From positions 8,804,001 to 8,868,000 of the forward strand of contig NZ_CP086322.1 in the NCBI RefSeq assembly GCF_023277745.1: 64,000 nucleotides of DNA. Reading direction: 5' to 3'. Source of the DNA: Streptomyces halobius. GTDB taxonomy: Bacteria; Actinomycetota; Actinomycetes; Streptomycetales; Streptomycetaceae. Positions 17,081 through 25,056 of the stretch are shown here, piece after piece. Both the position numbers and the translations under genes were made by a program. The notes under the pieces are model-generated. The model was given only the letters and a program-made list of their open reading frames with translations. It was not told the origin of the DNA and ran no database searches. Within the stretch, counting starts at the first letter, position 1, and each line of letters opens with the position of its first letter.

Positions 17081-18166
17081 ATGAGTATTTCCGCTAACTC
17101 CCTGACCAACGGGAGTAAAGAATTCCGGGACGAGGAATTCACCACGCCCGACGTCGACGGGTCTCCGGGACTGCGTCTCGCGCTCGCCTCGTTGCAGTCA
17201 CAGGCGCAGGAGCTGAACCGGCTGGTGACCGCCACGCTCGACACCATGGCCCAGCCCCGGGAGAAGCTCGCCCCCCACACCGCGGCCTTCGCCGAGATCG
17301 CCACCCGTTCGATCCCGCGCTGGCACTTCGCGATGCTCAACGACACCGAACGCAATGACGCCCTCATCGTGGCGCTGGAGCGCCGGATCCCGGCCGGTGC
17401 CCACGTCCTGGACATCGGCACCGGCACCGGTCTGCTGGCCATGGCCGCGGCGCGGGCAGGCGCCGGACGGGTCGTCACCTGCGAGGAGAACCCGCTGCTC
17501 GTCGAGATCGCCCGCCAGATCATCGACCGGCACGGGATGTCCGACGTCATCACCGTGGTCAACAAACGCTCCACCCATCTGGCGATGGGCATCGACCTGG
17601 AGCGCCCGGTCGATGTCCTCATCTCCGAGGTCGTCGACTGCGGGCTGATCGGCGAGGGCCTGCTGCCCACGATGCGTCACGCCCGGGAGCATCTGCTCGC
17701 CCCGGGCGGGGTCCTGATCCCCGGTGCGGCGCGGCTGTACGGCCAGCTCATCCAGAGCGAGGTGACCAACGGGCTCAACCGGGTAGGAAACGCCGGCGGT
17801 TTCGATGTGTCGCTGATGAACGTGGCGTCGACCCGCGGGCACTTCCCCGTACGGCTGCACACCTGGCCGCACGACATCCTCTCCGGCCCCGTCGAGCTGC
17901 TGGACTTCGATCTGCTCGACGGTCCGCTGGAGGCCGGAAGCCGGGCGGTACGCCTGCCGGCCACCGCCGCGGGACCGGCACACGCGCTGGTCGCCTGGTT
18001 CGAACTCGACCTCGGCTCCGGAGTCGTACTGCGCAACTCTCCCGACAACGTCGGGTCCCACTGGATGCAGGCGCTGATCCCGTTCGACAAGCCCGTCCCG
18101 GTCACCCCGGGCGACGAGCTGGACGTGGAACTGCACTGGACCGACTACAGCCTCTCCGCGCGCTGA
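17081..18166 (+). CDS. SznE-like arginine N-methyltransferase (PRMT fold)
   Basis: 361 residues with a class I SAM fold of the PRMT7-like type. 'HVLDIGTGTGLLAMAAARAGAGRVVTCEEN' (about 108-137) is motif I/post-I, and 'ISEVVDCGLIGEGLLPTMRHA' (181-200) is the PRMT double-E loop with Glu183 and Glu192; the C-terminal half is the PRMT beta-barrel. In streptozotocin biosynthesis SznE (StzE) methylates free L-arginine to N-omega-methyl-L-arginine for the next enzyme. The order here is the same: 39 bp downstream lies the SznF-like gene. By context this is a small-molecule methyltransferase rather than a protein-modifying one. The substrate assignment depends on the neighbour but is strong. Confidence 0.9.
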   Translation: MSISANSLTNGSKEFRDEEFTTPDVDGSPGLRLALASLQSQAQELNRLVTATLDTMAQPREKLAPHTAAFAEIATRSIPRWHFAMLNDTERNDALIVALERRIPAGAHVLDIGTGTGLLAMAAARAGAGRVVTCEENPLLVEIARQIIDRHGMSDVITVVNKRSTHLAMGIDLERPVDVLISEVVDCGLIGEGLLPTMRHAREHLLAPGGVLIPGAARLYGQLIQSEVTNGLNRVGNAGGFDVSLMNVASTRGHFPVRLHTWPHDILSGPVELLDFDLLDGPLEAGSRAVRLPATAAGPAHALVAWFELDLGSGVVLRNSPDNVGSHWMQALIPFDKPVPVTPGDELDVELHWTDYSLSAR

Positions 18167-18205
18167 GCATCCGTACCCATCTCACAGGAAGGCCGACTTG
18201 ATCAG

Positions 18206-19627
18206 ATGAGCCACACTCCGTTCCCCTACGAACCGTACGAACTGCACGGCAAGGAGCTGCGCGACGCGGTCGTGCGCTATGCGAGCAACCCCCTCTATCT
18301 CGACAACGAGGAGTGGGAGAACAGCGACAACCCCTATCGGCGCCAGCTGCGCCCGCAGGTGCTCGCGCACCTGGACTTCGACCGTGTCCCGGGACGCGAC
18401 GAATTACTCGACTACAGCAGCCTGGCCGTGCAGCGACTGCTTACCACGGTGTACGAGGCCGACCTGGTCTTCCTGCCCAAGTCGGGGCTGAAGGGCACGT
18501 GGGAGGACTTCAAGCGGTTCTACAGCCCGACCAACCGGGTGCTGGGCGAGATGATCCGGCCCGCGCTGGAACGGTATGCCTTCGGCTTCCTCGACAGGGA
18601 GGTGGAGACTTCCGGGAACTGGACGGCCGAGAGCCTGGAGGCGTATCTGGAATCGCTCAACGCCCACGAACCCGCCGGGGCTTCCCTGGCCGAGCAGGCC
18701 ATCGCCGACTCCACCGACCGTGAGCGTGCGGCCCGTATGTGGCTCATCCAGTTCGCCCCGGACTTCCTCTCCGAGGCGTCGCCGATGATCCGGAACGTGC
18801 TCGGCTACTACGGTGCCGCCCAGTCCGAATGGTTCAAGATCATCATCGATGAGTACGGCTACGGGGTGCACGACACCAAGCACAGCAAGCTCTTCGAGCG
18901 CACCCTGGAGTCGGTCGGCCTGCAGGCCGATGTCCACCGGTACTGGCAGTACTACCTCAACAGCAGCCTGCTGATGAACAACTACTTCCACTACCTGGGC
19001 AAGAACCACGAACTGTTCTTCCGGTACGTCGGCGCGCTCTACTACACCGAGGCCACACTGGTGGACTTCTGCCGCCGGGCCACCGCACTGCTCAAGGACG
19101 TCTTCGGCGACCGCGTCGACACCCAGTACTTCACCGAGCATGTGCACATCGACCAGCACCACGGACGGATGGCGCTGGAGAAGCTGATCCGCCCCCTCGT
19201 CGAGGAGCACGGCGAGGAGATCATTCCGGAGATCGTCCGGGGCATCGAGGAGTACCGCCGCATCCAGGACCTCGCCGACGAGGACTTCGCCACGCAGATC
19301 GGCTGGATGGACAACGGCCCCGAGTTCAAGAAGCTCCACGCGCCTGTGTGGGAGGCCATCAAGAGCGGCCGGGTGACCGCCCCCGTCGCCGATATCGTCG
19401 AGCCGTACGGCGAACTGTCCAACACCCACTGCCACGACGGTGACGAACTGTGCCACATCGTGTCCGGGACGATGAAGTTCGTCTCCGGCTTCGACTCGCA
19501 CCAGATTCTCGAAGCGGGCGAGGGCACCGTCATCCAGCGCAACCGTCTGCACGGCGCGATCATCGAGTCCGAGGAGTGCGTCTATCAGATCCACTCGGTG
19601 GGGGACTACAAGAAGTGCATGTCGTGA
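18206..19627 (+). CDS. SznF-like N-nitrosating metalloenzyme (heme-oxygenase-like diiron domain plus cupin)
   Basis: 473 residues; SznF is about 471. The helical central domain carries Glu190, Glu216, His226, His312, Asp316 and His319, each one residue from the recalled SznF diiron ligand positions. The C-terminal cupin has 'NTHCHDGDE' with His408 and His410, and 'RLHGAI' with His449, again one off the SznF iron site. SznF hydroxylates N-omega-methyl-L-arginine twice with the diiron site, then the cupin iron rearranges the guanidine into an N-methyl-N-nitrosourea, which can also release nitric oxide. All metal ligands are kept, so both steps are expected. The stop codon overlaps the Rieske start. 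An independent check of the substrate is not possible from sequence. Confidence 0.93.
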   Translation: MSHTPFPYEPYELHGKELRDAVVRYASNPLYLDNEEWENSDNPYRRQLRPQVLAHLDFDRVPGRDELLDYSSLAVQRLLTTVYEADLVFLPKSGLKGTWEDFKRFYSPTNRVLGEMIRPALERYAFGFLDREVETSGNWTAESLEAYLESLNAHEPAGASLAEQAIADSTDRERAARMWLIQFAPDFLSEASPMIRNVLGYYGAAQSEWFKIIIDEYGYGVHDTKHSKLFERTLESVGLQADVHRYWQYYLNSSLLMNNYFHYLGKNHELFFRYVGALYYTEATLVDFCRRATALLKDVFGDRVDTQYFTEHVHIDQHHGRMALEKLIRPLVEEHGEEIIPEIVRGIEEYRRIQDLADEDFATQIGWMDNGPEFKKLHAPVWEAIKSGRVTAPVADIVEPYGELSNTHCHDGDELCHIVSGTMKFVSGFDSHQILEAGEGTVIQRNRLHGAIIESEECVYQIHSVGDYKKCMS

Positions 19628-19944
19628 CGTTCTCCGTGGCCGGCCGGAACAACTGCGCGGTGGTGGCCGGCGAACCCTATGTCTACGCGCGGACCGACGA
19701 GGGGGCCTTTGTGATGCGGGCCCGCTGCCCGCACCGCGGTGGCCCGCTGCACCTGGCCACGCTGGCCCCCGAACGCAACCGGCTGGTGTGCCCGTGGCAC
19801 GAGCGCAAGACGTCGCTGACCCGGCTGCGACAGGAGATCCCCGCTGTGCGCAGCGGTGACACCGTCACCGCGGTCTTTCCCGGGACGCCCGACGCCACGG
19901 TCGGCTTCGGACACCGGCCGCTGTCGGTGGACCTGGCGGGATGA
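19624..19944 (+). CDS. Rieske [2Fe-2S] protein
   Basis: 106 residues with the Rieske signature 'CPHRGGPLHLATLAPERNRLVCPWH': Cys-X-His then Cys-X2-His with 17 residues between. The GTG start at 19624 overlaps the TGA of the SznF-like gene by 4 bases, so the two are translationally coupled. The protein is soluble and short, like the ferredoxins of dioxygenases. The overlap suggests it feeds electrons to the SznF-like diiron centre (inference). No partner reductase is encoded nearby. Confidence 0.88.
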   Translation: MTFSVAGRNNCAVVAGEPYVYARTDEGAFVMRARCPHRGGPLHLATLAPERNRLVCPWHERKTSLTRLRQEIPAVRSGDTVTAVFPGTPDATVGFGHRPLSVDLAG

Positions 19945-20060
19945 CTTCGCAGCGCGGCCGGGACTTCGGCGGTCCCGGCCGCGGCAGACCGCCCCCGTAC
20001 CCGGGACCGGGCACACCCACATGACACCGAGACCCCATCGAGCGGACAAGGAAACCTGCT

Positions 20061-21335
20061 GTGTCCCCGTATCCTTCCGGCAGCCCCGCCGTCATCGTCG
20101 ACCCGTTCTCCTCCGGTGGCCTGTATGCCCCGGCCTTCCGCGCGGCGGAAGTCCCGGTGATGGCCGTCGTCTCGTACCCGGAGATTCCCCCGGCCTACGC
20201 CGGGTCCTTCCGTCCCGAGGACTTCGACGAGGTCCTGACCTGGACCGGGAAGGAAGACGCGCTGGTGGAGCGACTGCGGGAGCTGCGGCCGCGCTGCGTC
20301 CTGCCGGGCGCCGAGATCGGTGTGGAACTCGCCGACCGGCTGGCGGCACAGGTCGTCCCCGAGGTGGCGAACGTTCCCGCTCTGGCGGCGGCCCGCCGTC
20401 ACAAGTACGCCATGGCGCAGGCCGTTGCGGCGGCCGGGCTGCCGGTGCTGCGGCAGCTGTGCTGCGACGACGCGGACGAGGTCGCCGCCTGGCTCGAACG
20501 GGAAGGGCTGACCGGCCACGACCTGGTGGTGAAGCCGCCGAAGAGCGCGAGTACGGACGGGGTGACACGGATCGTCGGCGGGCGCGGCTGGCGCCAGGAG
20601 TTCGAGGCCCAGCTCGGCCGACTGAACCAGTGGCAGATCCCCAACGACCAGATGCTGGTGCAGGAGTACGCGACGGGCACCGAGTATGTCGTGGACGTCT
20701 TCAGCCACTCGGGCACGCACACCGTCACCGATGTGTGCCGCTATCGCAAGATCGACAGCGGCGGACAGATGGCGGTGTACGAATCCATGGACTGGGTTCC
20801 CGAGGACCGGCCCGAGGTGCCGGAGCTCGTTCGCTACACCCGGGGCGTGCTGGACGCGGTCGGCTTCCGGTGGGGCGCCGCACATGTCGAGGTGATGATG
20901 ACCGCCGACGGGCCGCGGCTGATCGAGGTCAACGCCCGCCCGCACGGCGGCGGCCACCCGCGCTTCTGCCGCACCGCGACCGGCGACAGCCAAGTCGACC
21001 GGGCAGTGGCGTACTTCACCGGCCGGGGCCCGGTGCCGAGCGGCTATGAGCTGCACCGACGAGTGCGCGTGGTGTTTCTGATCAGCCGGTCGTCCGGGAT
21101 TGTGCGGAACGCCGAAGTCCTCCATGACATAAAGGAGGTGACGAGCCACCATGTCTCTGCGGTGCCGGTGCGCAACGGCGACCGCATCGCCCCGACGAAG
21201 GACCTGCTGGGCACACTGTCCCTCGGGTTCGTGGTACTCGCCCATGAGGACCCGGCGCAGCTCGACGCCGACCACGCCGCGATCCGGCGGATCGAATCGC
21301 TGCTGACGGTGGATCCGGAGGCGGACGCGGCATGA
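20061..21335 (+). CDS. ATP-grasp ligase (carboxylate-amine or carboxylate-thiol type)
   Basis: 424 residues. The ATP-grasp fold is marked by 'DLVVKPPKSASTDGV' (nucleotide-binding loop), 'QEYATGTEYVVDV', and the metal-binding 'RLIEVNARPHGGGHPRF' . The pattern is closest to the BacD/L-amino-acid-ligase and carbamoyl-phosphate-like branch, which joins a carboxylate to an amine through an acyl phosphate. The GTG start has AAGGAA upstream. It is 116 bp after the Rieske gene and 106 bp before the LysE gene. A likely job is to form an amide between the aromatic acid and an amino acid, or to use the nitrosourea amino acid as a partner. Confidence 0.85.
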   Translation: MSPYPSGSPAVIVDPFSSGGLYAPAFRAAEVPVMAVVSYPEIPPAYAGSFRPEDFDEVLTWTGKEDALVERLRELRPRCVLPGAEIGVELADRLAAQVVPEVANVPALAAARRHKYAMAQAVAAAGLPVLRQLCCDDADEVAAWLEREGLTGHDLVVKPPKSASTDGVTRIVGGRGWRQEFEAQLGRLNQWQIPNDQMLVQEYATGTEYVVDVFSHSGTHTVTDVCRYRKIDSGGQMAVYESMDWVPEDRPEVPELVRYTRGVLDAVGFRWGAAHVEVMMTADGPRLIEVNARPHGGGHPRFCRTATGDSQVDRAVAYFTGRGPVPSGYELHRRVRVVFLISRSSGIVRNAEVLHDIKEVTSHHVSAVPVRNGDRIAPTKDLLGTLSLGFVVLAHEDPAQLDADHAAIRRIESLLTVDPEADAA

Positions 21336-21441
21336 GCCCTCCCGGCCCGGAGACGCTCGCCTGCGCACACGGACTTCGTATGTCCGGTCACCGCGGTCGG
21401 CGCCCGCGAAGACCCGGCGGAGAGCGCCTCGGGAGGCACCC

Positions 21442-22095
21442 ATGATCAGCGGGTTCTTCCTGGGCAGTTCACTTCTCGTGATCACGACACCTGGACCGGA
21501 CGCGGCACTGGTCACCCAGCTGGTGCTGCGCACCGGGCGGCGGACTCCCGCGCTCGCCGCCGCGGTGGGCATGCTGACGGCGGGCGCTCTCCATGCGACG
21601 CTTGCCATCAGCGGAGTGTCGCTCGTGCTCGCCGGCCGGCCGGAGCTGTTCACCGCCGTTCGCTGGTGTGGTGCGGCGGTCATGCTGTTATGGGGCATAC
21701 GGGCCCTGCGGGCCGCGCTGCGCCCGGACTGCCCGTCGCCGCGGGAGCCGGGGCAGGATGCCCGGCAGCCGGCCCCGACATCCCTGCGGCGCTGCTGGCT
21801 GCAGGGCCTGCTGTGCACCGGCAGCAACCCCAAGGTCGGGCTGTTCCTGCTGGCGTTCCTGCCGCAGTTCGTGCCACCGGGGGATCCCCCGGCACGCACC
21901 ATGGCGGTGCTCGCCGCCGTCCATCTGTCGCTGGCGGCACTGTGGCTGGCTTTTCTGAGCGGCGCGGTGCATCTGCTGCGCCGCTGGGTGGCCGCGCGCC
22001 GGCCCCATGCCGGCGCCGGCATGGGGCGAGTGGTCGAGGCGGTGGTGGGGACAGTGTTCATCGCATTCGCCGTCCGGCTGGGACTCGGTGGGTGA
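21442..22095 (+). CDS. LysE/RhtB-type amino acid exporter
   Basis: 217 residues with about six membrane segments. 'VITTPGPDAALVTQLVLRTGRRTPALAAAVGMLTAG' is the family's N-terminal signature, and 'GLLCTGSNPKVGLFLLAFLPQFV' the central one. Family members export amino acids and small amino-acid-like compounds. Being last in the SznE/SznF-like run, it could export the nitrosourea product or its amino-acid leaving part. It converges on the ogt gene with only 17 bp between stops. Confidence 0.88.
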   Translation: MISGFFLGSSLLVITTPGPDAALVTQLVLRTGRRTPALAAAVGMLTAGALHATLAISGVSLVLAGRPELFTAVRWCGAAVMLLWGIRALRAALRPDCPSPREPGQDARQPAPTSLRRCWLQGLLCTGSNPKVGLFLLAFLPQFVPPGDPPARTMAVLAAVHLSLAALWLAFLSGAVHLLRRWVAARRPHAGAGMGRVVEAVVGTVFIAFAVRLGLGG

Positions 22096-22112
22096 GCGGC
22101 CGCGCCATCGGG

Positions 22113-22679
22113 TCAGTCCTGGGATTCCAGATCGAGCAGGAATCGCTTGGCGGCGACGCCGCCCGCGTATCCCGTCAGACGACCCGAGGCACCGACGACG
22201 CGGTGGCAGGGCAGCACCACACATAAGGGGTTCGCCCCCAGGGCCTTGCCAACCGCCCGTGCGGCCCCGGGGCGGTGCACCGTCGCGGCCAGCTCCCCGT
22301 ACGTTGCCGTACCGCCGTACGGAACGTACTCCGCGACCGCCAGCACCACCTCCTTGCTGAATGGTGTGGCCAGGCCCGTGTCCAGCGGCACGGAGAACGA
22401 GCGCCGCTTCCCCGCGAGGAAGGCGTCCAGCTGACCGCGTGCCTCCTGTATCACGCCCAGCCGGCCGGCGCCGGCCGAGGACTCGTCCACACACTCCCGG
22501 CCTCCTGCCGCAAGCCGCTGCCGTACGGCCTCCGGCGGGAAGAAGCCGCAGTAGAGCAGGGCTTCATCTGTGGCGGCGAGCGCCAGGCGACCGAGGAGGG
22601 TGTGGTGCTCGGCGACGACAACGGGGGCCATCACTTCGTTCGCCGCGCTGCGGCTTCTGGTCTCAATGACGTTCTGCAT
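22113..22679 (-). CDS. ogt: Methylated-DNA-protein cysteine methyltransferase (Ogt type)
   Basis: 188 residues. The suicide active site 'VVLPCHRVVGASGRLTGYAGG' has Cys158, and 'FSKEVVLAVAEYVPYGGTATYGELA' holds the DNA-binding helix start. The enzyme removes O6-alkyl groups from guanine. ATG at 22679 follows GGAGGA by 7 bases; an upstream extension of 55 codons has no domain. Next to the nitrosourea-type genes it is a clear candidate for self-protection, because methyl-nitrosoureas make O6-methylguanine. Confidence 0.92.
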   Translation of the reverse strand: MQNVIETRSRSAANEVMAPVVVAEHHTLLGRLALAATDEALLYCGFFPPEAVRQRLAAGGRECVDESSAGAGRLGVIQEARGQLDAFLAGKRRSFSVPLDTGLATPFSKEVVLAVAEYVPYGGTATYGELAATVHRPGAARAVGKALGANPLCVVLPCHRVVGASGRLTGYAGGVAAKRFLLDLESQD

Positions 22680-22744
22680 GACGTCTTCCTCCCGGCTGGG
22701 TGACATGGCTGGCTGCCTCTTGCTTCGCGACTTCCGGCATGCCG

Positions 22745-22812
22745 CTGTGTCCCGCACGAAGCTGTGTTCTGTGCGTTGCTGTGTTTCGCACGGAGCTGTG
22801 TCCAGCACGGCG
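22745..22812. repeat. Four degenerate 17-bp tandem repeats
   Basis: Units start at 22745, 22762, 22779 and 22796, each beginning CTGTGT and with a GCACG-like core. The period is exactly 17 bases. The array stands in the 178-bp gap upstream of ogt on its strand. Confidence 0.65.
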
Positions 22813-22857
22813 CGCGGTGGGGCTGACGCCGTGCTGGGCATCACCCCGCGCTGGGCC

Positions 22858-23664
22858 TCACGCGGCTATCGGCCGGCAGCTCTTGCAGGCCCGGTATCCC
22901 GCCTCGCGGGCGGCCCGCGCCGAGCGGAACGGCACCTGGTGGGACGGGGTGATCCGGCGCGCGTGGGCACAGGTCGGGTGGCAGTAGATACGCGTGGTAT
23001 CGCTGCCGAGAAACACCGTCCCCCTGCGGGACAGCCCCACCAACGCGTCGTCGATACCCTCGGCACCGCGCAGCACCGCCCCGACTACGGGGCCGTACCG
23101 CAGGTCGCAGGGACCCCCCTCATCGAAGGTGACCCGATGACATGGGATCAGCAGCGGCACCGGATTGACCTCAAGGGCCTCGGTGACAGCGGCGGTCCCG
23201 GAGAGCGCGGCCTCCCGCGCCACCCAGGCAAGCGGCCGCAACTGACCGCGTGGAATGGTGCGTACCGCTTCGAGCACCGTGCACTCCACTTCGGTGAGCT
23301 CCGGCAGATCGATCCGCAGCCCCTTGGCACGCCCGGTGCGCAGGGCGGTCCGCAGCCCCGGCAGGGGCCTCGTCGTACGGATCGCGCTCCGGCCCGTGCG
23401 GGCGAGGTGTGCTTCCTCGAACGCCTCGGGGCCGGGCAGCGTTCTGCCGAGCGCTGCTCCCGTCACGGCTTCCGCCCCGTACGCGACGTACAGCCCGCCG
23501 GCGGGGGCGTCGAGGTGCAGATACATGTCGTATCGGTCCCTCGGGACGCCCACCCGCTGCAGCACCCGTGCCGCGAAGTCCGTCGGAGCGGGACCCACAA
23601 GTCCCGCCAGGGCCGCCTCCACGCCGCCGTCCGGCTGCGTGGTCCTTTCCCCACCTCGGTTCAC
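22858..23664 (-). CDS. MGMT-type methyltransferase with a C-terminal Ada zinc domain
   Basis: 268 residues with the Ada parts in reverse order. Residues about 40-205 are the alkyltransferase, with 'LLIPCHRVTFDEGG' and Cys175. Residues 213-268 are the Ada metal-binding domain: 'RIYCHPTC' and 'YRACKSC' give Cys228, Cys232, Cys260 and Cys263. In Escherichia coli Ada the zinc domain is N-terminal and takes methyl from phosphotriesters to turn on transcription. No AraC helix-turn-helix is present here. The GTG start follows GGGAGG and overlaps the stop of the ECF sigma gene by 4 bases, so it should be co-translated with that sigma factor. Confidence 0.88.
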   Translation of the reverse strand: MNRGGERTTQPDGGVEAALAGLVGPAPTDFAARVLQRVGVPRDRYDMYLHLDAPAGGLYVAYGAEAVTGAALGRTLPGPEAFEEAHLARTGRSAIRTTRPLPGLRTALRTGRAKGLRIDLPELTEVECTVLEAVRTIPRGQLRPLAWVAREAALSGTAAVTEALEVNPVPLLIPCHRVTFDEGGPCDLRYGPVVGAVLRGAEGIDDALVGLSRRGTVFLGSDTTRIYCHPTCAHARRITPSHQVPFRSARAAREAGYRACKSCRPIAA

Positions 23665-24251
23665 ATCGTCACCTCCCTCAGCATCGCGACTTGCGGTTCC
23701 AGCAATTGACGCAGGGTGCCGATCCCTCTCGACACCTGAGCCTTGGCCGTACCGACCGGGCATCCCTGCACCTCGGCCACTTCGGCGTAACTCATCCCGA
23801 CCACATGCCGCAGCACCACCGCGACGCGGGCCGGCTCAGGTAATCGCGCGAGCGCCGCGACCAGCAGCGCCCGATCGGCGGCCGTGTCCGCGCGCTCCTG
23901 CGGCCCCGGCTCCTCGGCCGGCCAGCTCTCGCAGGAGTCCTCCACACGCGCAGCCGCGACGGGCCTGCGAACGCAGGTGCGCACATGATTGCGCCATATG
24001 TTCGCGGCGATCGTCATCAGCCAGGCGCGTGGACGCAACGCACGGCGACGTTGCGCGGAGTACCCCTGCAGTGCCGTGTAGGCGCGCAGGAACGTCTCCT
24101 GGCCCAGGTCGTCTGCTTCCGCGGCGGATCCCGTCACCCGGAGCAAGAAGGCATGGACCGCTGAGGCGTGGACCCGGACCAGTTCCGTGAAACCGTCGTC
24201 CAGATCCCTCGCCAGGCGTTCGCAGAGTGGCTCGGCTGTCTCGTCCATCAC
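23661..24251 (-). CDS. ECF sigma factor coupled to the MGMT/Ada-Zn gene
   Basis: 196 residues. Region 2: 'FLLRVTGSAAEADDLGQETFLRAYTAL' and 'RPRAWLMTIAANIWRNHVR'. Region 4: 'ALARLPEPARVAVVLRHVVGMSYAEVAEVQGCPVGTAKAQVSRG'. No anti-sigma gene follows; the next gene is the MGMT/Ada-Zn fusion, overlapped by 4 bases. A sigma factor whose operon partner carries the methyl-sensing zinc site suggests an alkylation-response switch (inference). The start may be 24251 (GTG) or the ATG three bases later. Confidence 0.85.
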   Translation of the reverse strand: MMDETAEPLCERLARDLDDGFTELVRVHASAVHAFLLRVTGSAAEADDLGQETFLRAYTALQGYSAQRRRALRPRAWLMTIAANIWRNHVRTCVRRPVAAARVEDSCESWPAEEPGPQERADTAADRALLVAALARLPEPARVAVVLRHVVGMSYAEVAEVQGCPVGTAKAQVSRGIGTLRQLLEPQVAMLREVTM

Positions 24252-25056
24252 TCACAGAAACACCGACGGGCTTGCCATGGTTGCACGGGCCCGCGAAGCG
24301 GGTGGGGTACGGCCCGGTCGACACGGCCGGCCTCGGCCGTACCGTCCGGGGTGATACCGGCCGGGCCCTCGACCTGGAAGACCCGCCCCTTCTGTTCAGA
24401 CCAGCCCCAACCGGACTACGGCGTTGGGGGCAGCGGCGTCCGCCGGATCCGGTTCAGCAAGTGGCCGGCTGGGCGAATGGGCCCAGCCGCTTGCCCGTTT
24501 GCCGGCCGTGACGTGCTCGATCTCCTCGTCCTCAGTCGTCTTCGCCAGTCGTCTTCGCCACCGTCTTGTCAGTCGTCCTCGTCACCGTCCTGTCAGTCGT
24601 CGGCGGCGACAAGGAGAGCGGGCACCTCGCCGGGGCGATGCGATCCAGCTACCACGGACCGTGCCAGGTCCCCTCGGGGGCGATCCCGTCACCGTGTCAT
24701 AGGTATCCCGGAACGCGGGATGCGCGATCAGAGCCGCGAGCACGTTCCTCTCGTCGGGCATATCGGGCGGCGGAACAGGTGCCACACCGGGCAGGAGACG
24801 GAAACGCTGGATATCGACTCGGCGATAGCCGTGGCTTTTTCCCAGAGGGAATGAGAAATCCCGGAAGGTGATGAGGAGGCTGTCCAGAGGGGCAAGGGCG
24901 GGCACCAGCTCCATACTGCTCACACGGATTACGGTAGATCCTCGTGGAGGCTGGGGCCCGTGGCGCTCTTCTTGCTTTGCCCGCAGCGTACCGAGGGGCT
25001 GCCGGTATCCATGATCCCGGCAGCCCCTTCGCTCATTGCGTACGTGACTACTCGGC
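24252..25056. other. 800-bp gap with a repeat array and a doubtful small frame
   Basis: No gene is well supported. A minus-strand frame from 24914 to 24582 (110 codons, 'MELVPALAPLDSLLITFRDFSFPLGK...') has some protein-like composition but no ribosome site and no family match, and it ends inside a tandem repeat. It may be a relic. A 13/24-bp repeat array lies at 24533-24606. Confidence 0.35.
24533..24606. repeat. Tandem array with 13-bp units inside a 24-bp period
   Basis: CAGTCGTCTTCGC occurs twice in a row (24533, 24546). It then alternates with an 11-bp CACCGTC(T/C)TGT unit, giving two 24-bp higher-order copies ending near 24606. Confidence 0.65.

Noticed and set aside
19683..22061. 792-codon minus-strand open frame opposite the Rieske/ATP-grasp/LysE genes
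   Set aside because: It is the antisense shadow of three recognised genes; its translation has no motif.
24582..24914. 110-codon frame MELVPALAPLDS...
   Set aside because: No ribosome site, no homologous family recognised, and it ends inside a tandem repeat; noted only as a possible relic.
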